Assembly (NCBI RefSeq): GCF_019710575.1
Contig: NZ_JAHWFK010000032.1
Span: forward strand, 124,001 to 188,000
Direction: 5' to 3'
Origin: Paractinoplanes polyasparticus
GTDB lineage: Bacteria; Actinomycetota; Actinomycetes; Mycobacteriales; Micromonosporaceae
Length of the DNA: 64,000 nt
Shown piece by piece: positions 25,351-33,824 of the stretch (position 1 is the stretch's first letter; the number at the start of each line of letters is the position of its first letter). The translations under genes were made by a program, and so were the position numbers. The notes beneath the pieces were generated by a model. It had not been told where the DNA came from, did no database searches, and worked only from the letters and a program-made list of their open reading frames with translations.

Positions 25351-26916
25351 CTAGCTCTTGACGGCTTTCTCGGTCGTGGGCAGCGGGGGCGGGGCGATCC
25401 GGTCGAGTTCCTTCACCACGTCGAGCACGGCCAGCGCCGACGACTCGATGAGCGGCCGCAGCCGGGCGTACAGCTGGGCGTTGGCCGGGTCGGGGTGGGT
25501 CGGCTCGCCGAGCGGCACGAGCGCCGCCGCCTCGTCGAGGTCGGGCAGCTCGCCGATGGCGTGCCGGGCCAGCAGGCAGGCGCCGAGCGCGGTGCCCTCC
25601 GGGGTCTCGGCCACCGCGACCGGCACGTCGAGCGCGGCCGCGAGCACGCCGACCCACAGCTCGGACGCGACCGCCCCGCCCGTGGCCCGCACCTCGGTGA
25701 CCGCGATTCCCTCGGCCGTGAACGAGTCCCGGACGAGGGCAAGTTGCTGGCACACACCTTCGACGGCCGAGCGGACGAGGTGGGCGCGCCCGTGTTCCCG
25801 ACGCAGTCCCAGGTACGCGCCGCGCAGACCGGGCTTCCACCAGGGCGCACGTTCCCCGAGCAGGTACGGCAGGCAGAGCAGCCCGTCGCTGCCGGCCGCC
25901 ACCCCCTGGGCCTCCACGAGCAGGGCGGCGTCGCGTTCGTCGGCGTCCTCCCCCTCGGCGCCCGGCCGCTCGAACCCGGCCGCGAAGCTCTGCCCGGCCC
26001 AGCGCACCACCGAGCCGGCGTTGTTGACCGCCCCGCCGATCACCCAGCGGTCCTCGGTGAGCGCGTAGCAGAACAGCCGCCCCGCCTGGTCGGCTGTGGG
26101 CCGGTCGACCACCGTCCGGAGCGCGCCGCTGGTGCCCAGCGAGACCGCCGCCACCCCGGCCGGGGTGGCTCCGACGCCCAGGTTGGCCAGGGGTCCGTCG
26201 GCCGCGCCGATGACCAGCGGGGTGGCCGGGTCGAGCCCTGCCGCCCGGGCGATGCCGGGCCGCAGCTTGAGGACGGTGGTCGTCGGCAGCACCTCGGCCA
26301 GTTGCCCGGCGGTCACTCCCGCGATGTCCAGCGCCTCCGGGTCCCACCGCCGCTCGTGGATGTCGTAGAGCCCCGTGCCGCTGGCGATCGACAGATCCAC
26401 CGCGTACGGGGCGTCGGCGAGCGCGGCCAGCACGAGCTCCTTCACGCCACCCCAGCGCGGGGTCTTGCGCAAGGTCTCGGGGTCGTTGTCGCGCCACCAG
26501 GCCAGCTTGGTCAGCGGCGACATCGGGTGGACCGGCGTTCCCGTACGCCCCTGCAGGCGCTTGCCCCGGCCCTCGGCCACGATCCGCTCGCTCTGTTCCC
26601 CGGCGCGGGCATCGGCCCAGGTGACCAGCGGCCCGAGCGGCGCGCCGTCACCGTCCATCGGCACGATCGCGTGCAGGAAGGCGCTGAGCCCGATGGCGAT
26701 CACCCGGTCGCCGTTCGCGCGGCAGGCCTCGGCCACGTCGGCCAGCGCCTTGACCGCGGCGTCGCGCAGCGCGGTCGGGTCGAGCTCGGCCCGCCCCGGC
26801 CCGGGCACCGCGAGCGGGTAGTGGACGCTGGTCAGCGCACGGATCGTGCCGTCGGGCCCGGCGGCCACCCCCTTGGTGGCGGTGGTTCCGGTGTCGATCC
26901 CGATCACGACGTCCAT
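25351..26916 (-). CDS. FGGY-family carbohydrate kinase, gluconokinase-like (521 aa)
   Basis: ATG 26916 with GGGAGG upstream gives MDVVIGIDTGTTATKGVA, the phosphate-1 motif of the FGGY family. Later come VIGAADGPLANLGVGA (near residue 250), SLGTSGALRTV, and ATGGAVASELWVGVLAAALDVPVAV (near 425), the adenosine-binding region. The closest match by pattern is the FGGY gluconokinase/xylulokinase group; the sugar cannot be fixed. There is no transporter or regulator beside it. It ends 54 nt before the riboswitch. Confidence 0.85.
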   Translation of the reverse strand: MDVVIGIDTGTTATKGVAAGPDGTIRALTSVHYPLAVPGPGRAELDPTALRDAAVKALADVAEACRANGDRVIAIGLSAFLHAIVPMDGDGAPLGPLVTWADARAGEQSERIVAEGRGKRLQGRTGTPVHPMSPLTKLAWWRDNDPETLRKTPRWGGVKELVLAALADAPYAVDLSIASGTGLYDIHERRWDPEALDIAGVTAGQLAEVLPTTTVLKLRPGIARAAGLDPATPLVIGAADGPLANLGVGATPAGVAAVSLGTSGALRTVVDRPTADQAGRLFCYALTEDRWVIGGAVNNAGSVVRWAGQSFAAGFERPGAEGEDADERDAALLVEAQGVAAGSDGLLCLPYLLGERAPWWKPGLRGAYLGLRREHGRAHLVRSAVEGVCQQLALVRDSFTAEGIAVTEVRATGGAVASELWVGVLAAALDVPVAVAETPEGTALGACLLARHAIGELPDLDEAAALVPLGEPTHPDPANAQLYARLRPLIESSALAVLDVVKELDRIAPPPLPTTEKAVKS

Positions 26917-26950
26917 GCGTGGCCTCCCAGCGTTCACCTGTCCCACAAAC

Positions 26951-28192
26951 CTAGGGCAGGGCGATGCGCACCGCTCGGCCCTGCCGGGGGCGCACCTCCA
27001 GATGGGTGGCGGCGGCCGGGATCACGGCGGCCTGCCCGGCAACCGGCAGCCAGGCCCCGTCCCGTACGCGGTAGAGCAGTTGGCAGTTGAGCGCGGCCAC
27101 CGCCACGCCCAGCTGCTGCGGCAGGCGGGCGTGCAGAATCGGGTAGGTCTGGCCGATGCTGTCGGTGCCGTCGCTGGACAGGCCGTCCTCGAGCCGGCCC
27201 AGATAGTTGACCCGGGGCTTCTCGCCCGCGCCAGCCGCCATCCAGAAGGCCCGGGCCCGGCCGTCCAGCGCGAGAGTCTGCACCACCAGGCGGCGCCCGT
27301 CGGCCGTCGCACCGCTCAGCCGCCACTGGGTCGGGCCGGTCCAGCTGTGGTAGCCGTACGGATCGAGGTAGGCCTGCTGCGCGCCGACGTCCCACCAGTC
27401 CTTCTCGGAGCCGGTCGGCTCGTTCGCCCAGGCCTTCTCGCGGCCGGGCAGCAGGTGGTCGATCCGCTCCGGCATCAGGTTCTGCGCGTTGCTGCCGTCG
27501 TCGGCCACGGCGTTCAGGTTGGCCAGCCAAACCTTGTCCGGCGTCTCCCCCGACCGCAACGCGAACGGAACGAACCGGCCCGGATCCGGGATCCGCCGGA
27601 CGACGGCCCCGTCGACCTCGGACAGCGGCTCGAACGTCCGTTGGATCCGGCCTTCGGCGTCGATTCGGAACTTGTCGGAGAACATCACGTCGCTCCCGCC
27701 GGTGAACACCACGAGGACGTCGCGGTCGGGCCCGGCGATCATGGCCCCGGGCTGCACCGTGCCCTCGGGCACCAGCTCGGCGCTCTCGACGGTCTGCAGC
27801 TCCCCGTCGACGACCTCGATGAAGCTCTGCAGGTCGTACCCGTCCCGCATCCCGGACGGACCGGTGACCGCGGCGACCGGCCCGCCCGGGGTGCGCCCGA
27901 TCCAGCGGACCTTCGTTCCCGGCCCGTACGCCTTCCGGACGCGCCGGACCAGCTCGAGGTCGCCCGCCAGGTCCCCGCGGACACGGTCGTCGGCGGGCTC
28001 GGGGCCGCGACTGCGCCGAGCCAGCGGAGCCAGCCCCGCGCCGGCGACGAGGGCGAGCGCCCCGCCGATGGCCGCCCGCCGCCGGATCAGCCGGCGGTGA
28101 CCGCCCGCGCGCACCCGGTCGAGCAGGTCGGGCGCCGGGCTCACGTCGCCCGCGGCCCGGTTGAGCACGTCCCGGATGTCGGTGTCGGTCAC
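26951..28192 (-). CDS. Membrane-anchored partner protein of SigE-type sigma factor (413 aa)
   Basis: GTG 28192 overlaps the sigma-factor stop (GTGA), so translation is coupled. Residues 1-35 are charged and cytoplasmic (TDTDIRDVLNRAAGDVSP). A single helix follows at about 45-62 (AAIGGALALVAGAGLAPLA), then a large extracytoplasmic part of beta-propeller-like character with repeated VWLANL, YHSWTGPTQWRLSG and YPILHARLPQQLG. The position after an ECF sigma gene suggests an anti-sigma or sensing role, but no zinc-binding ZAS motif is visible, so this is an inference. Confidence 0.65.
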   Translation of the reverse strand: MTDTDIRDVLNRAAGDVSPAPDLLDRVRAGGHRRLIRRRAAIGGALALVAGAGLAPLARRSRGPEPADDRVRGDLAGDLELVRRVRKAYGPGTKVRWIGRTPGGPVAAVTGPSGMRDGYDLQSFIEVVDGELQTVESAELVPEGTVQPGAMIAGPDRDVLVVFTGGSDVMFSDKFRIDAEGRIQRTFEPLSEVDGAVVRRIPDPGRFVPFALRSGETPDKVWLANLNAVADDGSNAQNLMPERIDHLLPGREKAWANEPTGSEKDWWDVGAQQAYLDPYGYHSWTGPTQWRLSGATADGRRLVVQTLALDGRARAFWMAAGAGEKPRVNYLGRLEDGLSSDGTDSIGQTYPILHARLPQQLGVAVAALNCQLLYRVRDGAWLPVAGQAAVIPAAATHLEVRPRQGRAVRIALP

Positions 28193-28680
28193 AGCTCCAC
28201 CCCTTCCGGGATCGAGGACGGCCCGAGCACCTGCCGGAGCCGGTCGAGCCCGCGGGACGCGTTGCTCTTGACCGTCCCCTCGCTGCACCCGAGCGCGGCG
28301 GCGACCTCGTGCACGGGAAGGTCGTCGAGATAACGCAGCACGACCGCGGCCCGTTGCTTCGCGGGCAGTTCGCGCAGCGCGCCGAGCACGGCCGAACGCA
28401 CCGCCACGTCCTCGCCGTGGTCCGGCCCCGGCTGCTCGTGGTGCGCGTCCAGCGGCGTCTCGGGCCGGCGGGCACGCGACCGCCAGCGGTTCGTGGCCCG
28501 GTTGACGAGGGCCCGGCGGGCGTACGCCTCGGGGGCTCCGTGGATACGCCGCCAGCGCACGTACATCTGCTCCAGCACCTCCTGCAGCAGGTCTTCGGCG
28601 GCGTGCCGATCGCCGGTGAGCAGGTACGCGACCCGCAACAACCCCGTCGATCGACTTCGCACGAAGTCGTCGAACCCCAT
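28189..28680 (-). CDS. SigE-family ECF sigma factor (163 aa)
   Basis: ATG 28680 with GGGGAG 5 nt upstream is preferred to GTG 28698. Region 2 is GLLRVAYLLTGDRHAAEDLLQEVLEQMYVRWRRI; region 4 is LPAKQRAAVVLRYLDDLPVHEVAAALGCSEGTVKSNASRGLDRLR. This is the actinobacterial SigE-like ECF subgroup (about 170 residues). It directs transcription in response to an envelope or extracellular signal, probably sensed by the coupled downstream membrane protein. Confidence 0.92.
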   Translation of the reverse strand: MGFDDFVRSRSTGLLRVAYLLTGDRHAAEDLLQEVLEQMYVRWRRIHGAPEAYARRALVNRATNRWRSRARRPETPLDAHHEQPGPDHGEDVAVRSAVLGALRELPAKQRAAVVLRYLDDLPVHEVAAALGCSEGTVKSNASRGLDRLRQVLGPSSIPEGVEL

Positions 28681-28718
28681 CCCGTCTCCCCCCGTCACCC
28701 ATCAGGACAACGGAGGCC

Positions 28719-29243
28719 TCAGGAAGGTTGCATCAGGACCTTCGCGTACTCCTCCCGCAGCTCGTCGAAGCCGTGCTGCTTGGCTGCCATGCCCCGGACC
28801 ACGCCGTGCGGATCGCCGTCCAGCAGGTGCTGCAGCACAACGACGCACACGTGCCACCCGGTGGCCACCGAGGCGTGGTCGGACGGCTCGACCAGCGTGT
28901 GCCGCAGCGTCAGCCGGGTGCCGCTGCCGGCTGCCTCCAGCTCCCACCGCAGCAGATCCGCACCCCACGAGTACTCCAGCACAGCCGGCGGCTCCACCAC
29001 CCGGATCTCGGCCGGGGTGTCGAGCTTCTCGTCACCGTCCACCATGGTGAGCGTGGTCGCCCCGGGCTCATTGAGATTGCGGGCCGCGCTGAACGGCGCC
29101 CACTGGTCGAGCTCGGCCGGGTCGGTCAGCGCCTCCCACACCACAGCCGGCGGCTGCCGCAGCTCCCGGATGAAGACGAGCGTCCACGGTTCCCCCTGCC
29201 CTTCGAGGCGGGCGCCGCCGGCACTGCCCAGGTCCAGAGTCAT
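28719..29243 (-). CDS. SRPBCC/AHSA1-like domain protein (174 aa)
   Basis: The AHSA1 pattern is clear: FIRELRQPPAVVWEALTDPAELDQWAPF near residue 25, VLEYSWGADLLRWELEAAGSGTRLTLRHTL near 95 and GWHVCVVVLQHLLDG near 135. Such START-fold proteins hold hydrophobic ligands. Its ATG overlaps the ArsR stop (ATGA), and ArsR + AHSA1 is a recurrent pair in actinobacteria, in which the regulator is thought to control the binder. Confidence 0.88.
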   Translation of the reverse strand: MTLDLGSAGGARLEGQGEPWTLVFIRELRQPPAVVWEALTDPAELDQWAPFSAARNLNEPGATTLTMVDGDEKLDTPAEIRVVEPPAVLEYSWGADLLRWELEAAGSGTRLTLRHTLVEPSDHASVATGWHVCVVVLQHLLDGDPHGVVRGMAAKQHGFDELREEYAKVLMQPS

Positions 29244-29548
29244 GACTCCTCCTTGCGGTCGAGGTGACGTTCCAGTTCCGCCAGGTGGTGCGTCCACATG
29301 CGGCGGTAGGGCGCCAGCCAGGCGTCGAGCTCCCGGAACGGCCCCGGCTCGAGCCGGTAGACCCGCTGCTGGGCGCGGGTCTGCGCGGTGACGAGCCCGG
29401 CCTCGCGCAGCACCCGCAGATGCTTGGAGACGGCGGGCTGGCTCATGCCGACCGCGGCCACCAACTCGGAGACGGTGCACTCGCGCACCCGCAGCACATC
29501 GACGATGCGCCGCCGGGTCGGTTCGGCCAGCGCGGCCAAGGCGTCCAT
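29240..29548 (-). CDS. ArsR-family transcriptional regulator (102 aa)
   Basis: ATG 29548 gives MDALAALAEPTRRRIVDVLRVRECTVSELVAAVGMSQPAVSKHLRVLREAGLV, a textbook ArsR winged helix. There are no cysteine pairs for metal binding, so it is of the non-metal ligand type common with SRPBCC partners. The C-terminal AWLAPYRRMWTHHLAELERHLD is the typical dimerisation helix. Transcribed with, and overlapping, the AHSA1 gene. Confidence 0.92.
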   Translation of the reverse strand: MDALAALAEPTRRRIVDVLRVRECTVSELVAAVGMSQPAVSKHLRVLREAGLVTAQTRAQQRVYRLEPGPFRELDAWLAPYRRMWTHHLAELERHLDRKEES

Positions 29549-29604
29549 GACCCCAACATGCCACCCACGGCATATAACCGTCAAGGCATACGGCCGCCCG
29601 ACCC

Positions 29605-29654
29605 TGTGGACAACGCGCTTGACGTCGATCCGGTCAACGCCCGCCTGTGGACAA
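29605..29654. promoter_or_regulatory. Pair of DnaA boxes
   Basis: TGTGGACAA occurs at 29605-29613 and again at 29646-29654. This is the reverse complement of TTGTCCACA, the actinobacterial DnaA box, in the gap between the ArsR gene start (29548) and the small pilin-like gene. Spacing is 41 bp, about four helical turns, same orientation. Confidence 0.5.
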
Positions 29655-29733
29655 CCACCGCCGCGCCATTGAAGAAATGCACTAACTTCACCGTCCCTTG
29701 GGCGGGGGAGGCGGTGGCACCCCGGCGTCAAGA

Positions 29734-30018
29734 TCAGCGAGCGGCCGGTGTGCAGCCGGGGCCTGCGGCTCGGCCGCGGACGATGCGGTACGCCGTGATA
29801 TCGCCGTCCAGATAGCCGGCGATCTGGGCGACCGTCGTCGGCGCGTCGCCGTGGACGCCGACATAGGCCACGATCGCGGAGTCGACCGAGCGGCACGTGG
29901 CCTCGGCGGCGACAGTGCGCGCCTGCCGCTCGGCCTTCTTCGTGTCAAACTGTGAGTAACATACGGCGGAAACACTGAGAGTGACCGTCGCCGCCACTAC
30001 CACGTGGGAAACATGCAC
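29734..30018 (-). CDS. Small pilin/pseudopilin-like protein without prepilin leader (94 aa)
   Basis: The N-terminus is hydrophobic (VSHVVVAATVTLSVSAVCY, residues 3-21), followed by a helix and CRSVDSAIVAYVGVHGDAPTTVAQIAGYL near residues 42-70 and a C-terminal Cys. The middle resembles the type IV pseudopilin C-terminal pattern in which a helix is followed by a small sheet closed by a Cys pair. The canonical GFTLIE cleavage site is missing. It is probably secreted or membrane-anchored. No assembly genes are nearby, so it may be a remnant or an independent secreted protein. Confidence 0.55.
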   Translation of the reverse strand: MHVSHVVVAATVTLSVSAVCYSQFDTKKAERQARTVAAEATCRSVDSAIVAYVGVHGDAPTTVAQIAGYLDGDITAYRIVRGRAAGPGCTPAAR

Positions 30019-30121
30019 CTCGGCAGCCTAGTCATCTTTACCGAGCGTGCTCATCTGGCCGAACGGACGAGGATCATGGCCGCCAGTGTCACTCCGGGTA
30101 GAGCACCTGAGGTCCGGCGAA

Positions 30122-30886
30122 TCAGGCGACCGGGACGTTCGTGGCGAGGAAGGCGAGAATCAGGCCGGCCGCTCGTGGGTACTTCCCGTCACCGGGACGC
30201 AGGAACTCACCGTGACGGGCGCCGGGGATCGTCACGAACTGCTTGGGGAACGGCGCCAGCGCGTACGCCTGGCGACCGGCCCGGATCGGCACGACCCGGT
30301 CGCGGTCGCCGTGCAGGAACAGCAGCGGCGCGGCGGAACCGCCGAACTCGGCGGGCGGGCGCCGGCCACTGATCGAGACCCCGGCCCGCAGGTACGACGG
30401 ATGCCCCGGCCCGAACAGGCCGAGCGTCGTGGTGCCGCCGGCCGAGAAGCCGACGGCGGCCACCCGGCCGATGTCGAGGTGCCCGGCCAGCACGTCCCCG
30501 GGCATCCCGTCCAGCGCCCGAACCGCCTCGATGACGAATGCCGCGTCGGCCGGCTGGCGGGGGATGTCCCGGCGGTCGACCCGCACCCGCGCGTTCGTGT
30601 GGGGATAGGCCGGCGCCGCCACCACGTAGCCCGCTTCGGCCCACCCGGCGACAAGCGGCGCGAACTGCTGCGGCAACCCGCCCAGGCCATGGCTGAAGAG
30701 AATGATCGGGTGACGCCCGGTGAGCGCCGACGGGTACCAGAGCGTGGTCGGCAGGGGACGGCCGGCGCCGCGCGTCAGCTGGAGCACCCGGCTCACCACC
30801 GACCCCTGCGCCGACGCCGGCCGGGCCGGCCCGAACCCGTCCAGCAGCAGCGCCACCACCAACAGCACCGCCCCGATTCTGCGCAC
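30122..30886 (-). CDS. Secreted alpha/beta hydrolase, chlorophyllase/PAF-acetylhydrolase-like (254 aa)
   Basis: A signal peptide is clear (RRIGAVLLVVALLLDGFGPARPASA). The mature part has ILFSHGLGGLPQQFAPLVAGWAEAGYVVAAP, VAAVGFSAGGTTTLGL (nucleophile Ser near 148), LLFLHGDRDRVVP (Asp) and GARHGEFL (His). The long loop between the oxyanion strand and the nucleophile elbow fits the PAF-acetylhydrolase/lipase group. It is divergent from the next esterase, whose start is only tens of bases away, so the two share a promoter region. Confidence 0.85.
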   Translation of the reverse strand: MRRIGAVLLVVALLLDGFGPARPASAQGSVVSRVLQLTRGAGRPLPTTLWYPSALTGRHPIILFSHGLGGLPQQFAPLVAGWAEAGYVVAAPAYPHTNARVRVDRRDIPRQPADAAFVIEAVRALDGMPGDVLAGHLDIGRVAAVGFSAGGTTTLGLFGPGHPSYLRAGVSISGRRPPAEFGGSAAPLLFLHGDRDRVVPIRAGRQAYALAPFPKQFVTIPGARHGEFLRPGDGKYPRAAGLILAFLATNVPVA

Positions 30887-30939
30887 GCCGGAAGCGTATG
30901 AACGTCACGCAATGCGGTCGATCGCCGTTGTGGGTGACG

Positions 30940-31713
30940 ATGAGACGACGAACATTCCTGGCCCTCGGAGCAACCGCCGCCGGCGTCGCCGGAATGGTGG
31001 GATACCGCAGCCGATCGGGCCAACTGGAACCGGTCATCCCGCATGCCCCGGTGGGTGACGAGCGGCTCGAAAGGCGCGAGTCGGACGCCCGGGGGCGGCT
31101 GGTGGACTTCTACACCGCAGTGCCGGCGGGTCACGGCGCCGGACGGGGCCTGCCGGTCTGCATCATCCTGCACGGCGGCTCGAAGACGGCGGCCGACTTC
31201 GCGGCGCTCGGCTTCGGCCGGTTCCTGACCGACGCCGTACGGCGGGGAAAGCCCCCGTTCGTGCTGGCCGGCGCGACCGGCGACCGCCTCTGGTGGCGCC
31301 CGGACGGCGGCGACGACCCGCAACGCATGGTCCGCGAGGAGATCCCGCGCTGGTGCCGGCAGCGCGGCTTCGACCCGTCGCGCGTCGCCCTGCTCGGCTG
31401 GTCCATGGGCGGGTACGGGGCGTTGCTGCTCGCCGAGGCCTACCCCGGGTTCGCCCGCGCGGTGGTCGCGCTCTCCCCCGCCGTACGCCCCGGGGATGAG
31501 ATCTTCACCGCCGCCGGGCAGTTGCGAGGCACGCCGGTGGGCCTGTGGTGCGGACGCCAGGACGGGCTCCTCGACAACGTCCAGGCGCTGGCCAAGGCCC
31601 TTCCGGAACCGCCCGCGGCGGGCAGTTTCACCGAGGGCCGGCACAACTTCGGCTACTGGTCGCGCTGCCTGCCCGCCGGGATGGACTTCGTGAGTGAAGC
31701 TTTACGGGGCTGA
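30940..31713 (+). CDS. Tat-type secreted esterase-fold hydrolase (257 aa)
   Basis: ATG 30940 gives MRRRTFLALGATAAGVAGMVG, with twin arginines and a hydrophobic core, so Tat export is likely. The catalytic part has VCIILHGGSKTAADF near residue 75, LLGWSMGGYGALLLAEAYPGFARAVVALSPAVRP (nucleophile Ser near 155) and TEGRHNFGYW (His). It resembles the antigen 85/esterase D group. An upstream frame to 30898 exists but would bury the signal. The substrate is unknown. Confidence 0.82.
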   Translation: MRRRTFLALGATAAGVAGMVGYRSRSGQLEPVIPHAPVGDERLERRESDARGRLVDFYTAVPAGHGAGRGLPVCIILHGGSKTAADFAALGFGRFLTDAVRRGKPPFVLAGATGDRLWWRPDGGDDPQRMVREEIPRWCRQRGFDPSRVALLGWSMGGYGALLLAEAYPGFARAVVALSPAVRPGDEIFTAAGQLRGTPVGLWCGRQDGLLDNVQALAKALPEPPAAGSFTEGRHNFGYWSRCLPAGMDFVSEALRG

Positions 31714-31770
31714 AGTCACGTCCGTACCGTGGTGACCCAGAGCAACGGTCCAAACACGCTGGAGGATCCC

Positions 31771-32133
31771 ATGCGTCGTGCCGCCGCCGTACTCGCCCTC
31801 GTCCTCGCCGGTCTGTGGATCGCCACGCCCGCGCAGGCCTTCGCCCACAACGCCGTCCACCACTCCGCGCTGCACGCCCTGCTCGACGGACTCACCCTGG
31901 TCGTCGTCTCGGCCCCGGTCTGGACGGCGCTGCTGTGGAGCGGTGGCAGCCGCTGGTGGCTGGCCGCCCTCATCGCCGTCGTGCAGATCCCCGTCGCGAT
32001 CATCGGCTTCGTGCCGATCCCCAACCCGTGGCTGCACCTGGCCCTGTTCGCGATCGCCATCGTCCTCACCGGCGTGTCGCTGCGCGTCGTCCGCGGGCAG
32101 GCCCGCGCGACCGCCGTGGCAGTCAAGCCCTGA
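31771..32133 (+). CDS. Small secreted/membrane protein (120 aa)
   Basis: ATG 31771 starts MRRAAAVLALVLAGLWIATPAQAFAHN, a signal peptide with a likely cleavage after AQA. Three further hydrophobic stretches follow (LLDGLTLVVVSAPVWTALLW, WLAALIAVVQIPVAIIGFV, LHLALFAIAIVLTGVSL), so it is probably a small integral membrane protein. No known family is recognised. Its C-terminus AVAVKP and stop are embedded in the first copy of the repeat array that follows. Confidence 0.7.
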   Translation: MRRAAAVLALVLAGLWIATPAQAFAHNAVHHSALHALLDGLTLVVVSAPVWTALLWSGGSRWWLAALIAVVQIPVAIIGFVPIPNPWLHLALFAIAIVLTGVSLRVVRGQARATAVAVKP

Positions 32134-32590
32134 TCCCCTCGCCGTCCGGCGGCCGGCCTCCGCGCGGCCGCCGTGGCGGTCAAGCTTCGATCCGCTCACG
32201 GCCCGGTGCACGTCGTCCGCCCGGCCGCCGCGGCAGTCAAGGCCCCTGACCTCCTCGCCGTCCGGCGGCCGTCGTTCGCGCGGCCGCTGCGGCACTCAGG
32301 GCACGTGACCCCTCGCCGTCCGGCCGCCGTCGTCCGCGCGGCCGCTGCAGCACTCAGGGCACGTGACCCCCTCGCCGTCCGGCGGCCGTCGTCCGCCGTG
32401 GCGGTCAAGCTTTGATCCACTCGCCGCCCGGCGGCCGTCGTCCGCCGTGGCGGTCAAGCTTTGATCCACTCGCGGTCCGGCCGCCGTCGTCCGCCGTGGC
32501 GGCCACGCTCTGATTCACTCGCCGTCCCGCGGCCGTCGTCCGCCGTGGCGGTCAAGCTTTGATCCACTCGCCGTTCGGTGCGCGTACGGC
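32113..32590. repeat. Imperfect tandem array, about nine copies of 49-59 bp, each copy stop-codon-bearing
   Basis: Copies anchored on GCCGTGGCGGTCAAGCTTTG or variants start at about 32113, 32170, 32227, 32286, 32344, 32395, 32444, 32493 and 32542. The last four are spaced exactly 49 bp. The first copy is the 3' end of the membrane-protein gene (ending at 32133) and the last is the 3' end of the minus-strand gene starting at 32935. On the minus strand the later copies encode GEWIKA-stop-like ends. GGCGG and CCGCC blocks in each unit can pair, so a terminator function is possible. Confidence 0.8.
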
Positions 32591-32935
32591 CAGACCGACC
32601 ACGGTGTGGCCGTCGCGCACGAGTTCGACGTCCGGGCAGCCGTCGGCAGGTGCATGCCAGCCGCCGTCGGGATCCCGCACAGCGTTGTGCCGGCAGTGGT
32701 CCTCGTCCACATAGCCCCACGCCATCAACAGCTCGCGGTCGCCGATCGAGTAGCAGCCGACGGTCGCCACCCGGTCGCCCTCGGCCCGGCGGAAGAAGTC
32801 GGCTTTCAAACCCGGCACGGGAATACCCTCGAAGGGAGCGTCAAGGACGGTTCGATGCGGCATATACCCGCTCAAATCAGGCAGCACGTGACCATCAAAC
32901 CACGTCGCCACACAGAGTTTTAACCCGCGCGTCAA
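32552..32935 (-). CDS. Hypothetical protein (127 aa)
   Basis: No family recognised. It looks like a folded small protein: KLCVATWFDGHVLPDLSG, then TVLDAPFEGIPVPGL, ADFFRRAEGDRVATVGCY, HCRHNAVRDPDGGWHAPADGC and LVRDGHTVVGLAVRAPNGEWIKA. The start is uncertain: TTG 32935 is used here, and ATG 32863 would give a shorter form. The 3' end lies inside the last copy of the tandem array. It is divergent from the alpha/beta hydrolase gene with only tens of bases between them. Confidence 0.55.
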   Translation of the reverse strand: MTRGLKLCVATWFDGHVLPDLSGYMPHRTVLDAPFEGIPVPGLKADFFRRAEGDRVATVGCYSIGDRELLMAWGYVDEDHCRHNAVRDPDGGWHAPADGCPDVELVRDGHTVVGLAVRAPNGEWIKA

Positions 32936-32958
32936 GTGTGATGTTTGACAATGAGCGG

Positions 32959-33822
32959 ATGGTGACCGAGACGATGATGCCGGTCAACGGCATCGAGCTG
33001 TGTGTGGAGACGTTCGGCGAGCCCGGCGACCCCGCCCTGCTCCTCATCGCAGGAGCGGCCAGCTCGATGGACTGGTGGGACGACGAGTTCTGCCGCCGCC
33101 TGGCCGCCGGCGGCCGGTTCGTCATCCGCTACGACCACCGGGACACCGGCCGGTCGACGTCGTTCCCGGCCGGCGACCCGCCCTACTCCGATGTGGACCT
33201 GGCCCACGACGCGCTCGGTGTGCTCGACGCTCTCAGCGTCCACCGGGCCCACCTGGTCGGCCTGTCCATCGGCGGCATGCTGGCGCAGCGCATCGCGGTC
33301 GACCGCCCGCACCGCGTGCTGTCCCTGACGTTGATGTCGACGAGCACGTCCCCGCCGGCCTTCGAGTTGTCGTTCCCCTCGGACGACGCCGACGCGTCCG
33401 ATTCCGGGGACAAGCCGACGGACTGGACCGACCGGCGGTCCGCCATCGACGGGCTGGTGTCGTCGGCGCGACGCCTGGGTGGACCGTTCACCGCCGACAT
33501 CCTGCAGTTGCGTCGGCTAGCCCAGCGCGTCGTCGACCGCACACACGACATGACCGCATCGCAGACCAACCACTACATCTGCGCGGAGGGCCCGCCGGTC
33601 CGCGACCGCCTGCACGGCATAATCGCTCCCACGCTGATCCTGCACGGCACGCTGGACCCGTTCTTCACGCCGCCACACGCCGAGGCGCTGTGCGCCGAGA
33701 TCCCGGGCGCCCGACTGGTCTGGCTGGAGGGCGTCGGGCACGAGTTCCCACCCACGGCAGTCTGGGCCCAGGTGATCGACGAGATCATGGGCCAGGCCGG
33801 CCGCCGCACACAGCCCGCCTAA
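32959..33822 (+). CDS. Alpha/beta hydrolase (287 aa)
   Basis: Catalytic motifs: LLLIAGAASSMDWWDDEFCRRLA near residue 25, DHRDTGRS, LVGLSIGGMLAQRIAVDRPHRV with nucleophile Ser near 97, LILHGTLDPFF (Asp) near 225 and EGVGHEFPP (His) near 258. Fold and length match small-molecule esterases/epoxide-hydrolase-like enzymes. ATG 32959 is chosen; ATG 32941 is in frame and no ribosome site separates them clearly. A long palindrome begins just after the stop codon. Confidence 0.85.
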   Translation: MVTETMMPVNGIELCVETFGEPGDPALLLIAGAASSMDWWDDEFCRRLAAGGRFVIRYDHRDTGRSTSFPAGDPPYSDVDLAHDALGVLDALSVHRAHLVGLSIGGMLAQRIAVDRPHRVLSLTLMSTSTSPPAFELSFPSDDADASDSGDKPTDWTDRRSAIDGLVSSARRLGGPFTADILQLRRLAQRVVDRTHDMTASQTNHYICAEGPPVRDRLHGIIAPTLILHGTLDPFFTPPHAEALCAEIPGARLVWLEGVGHEFPPTAVWAQVIDEIMGQAGRRTQPA

Positions 33823-33824
33823 CC

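Noticed and set aside
32113..32590. CRISPR array or IS-end repeats
   Set aside because: The repeat includes gene ends and varies in length from 49 to 59 bp without spacers; no transposase is present.
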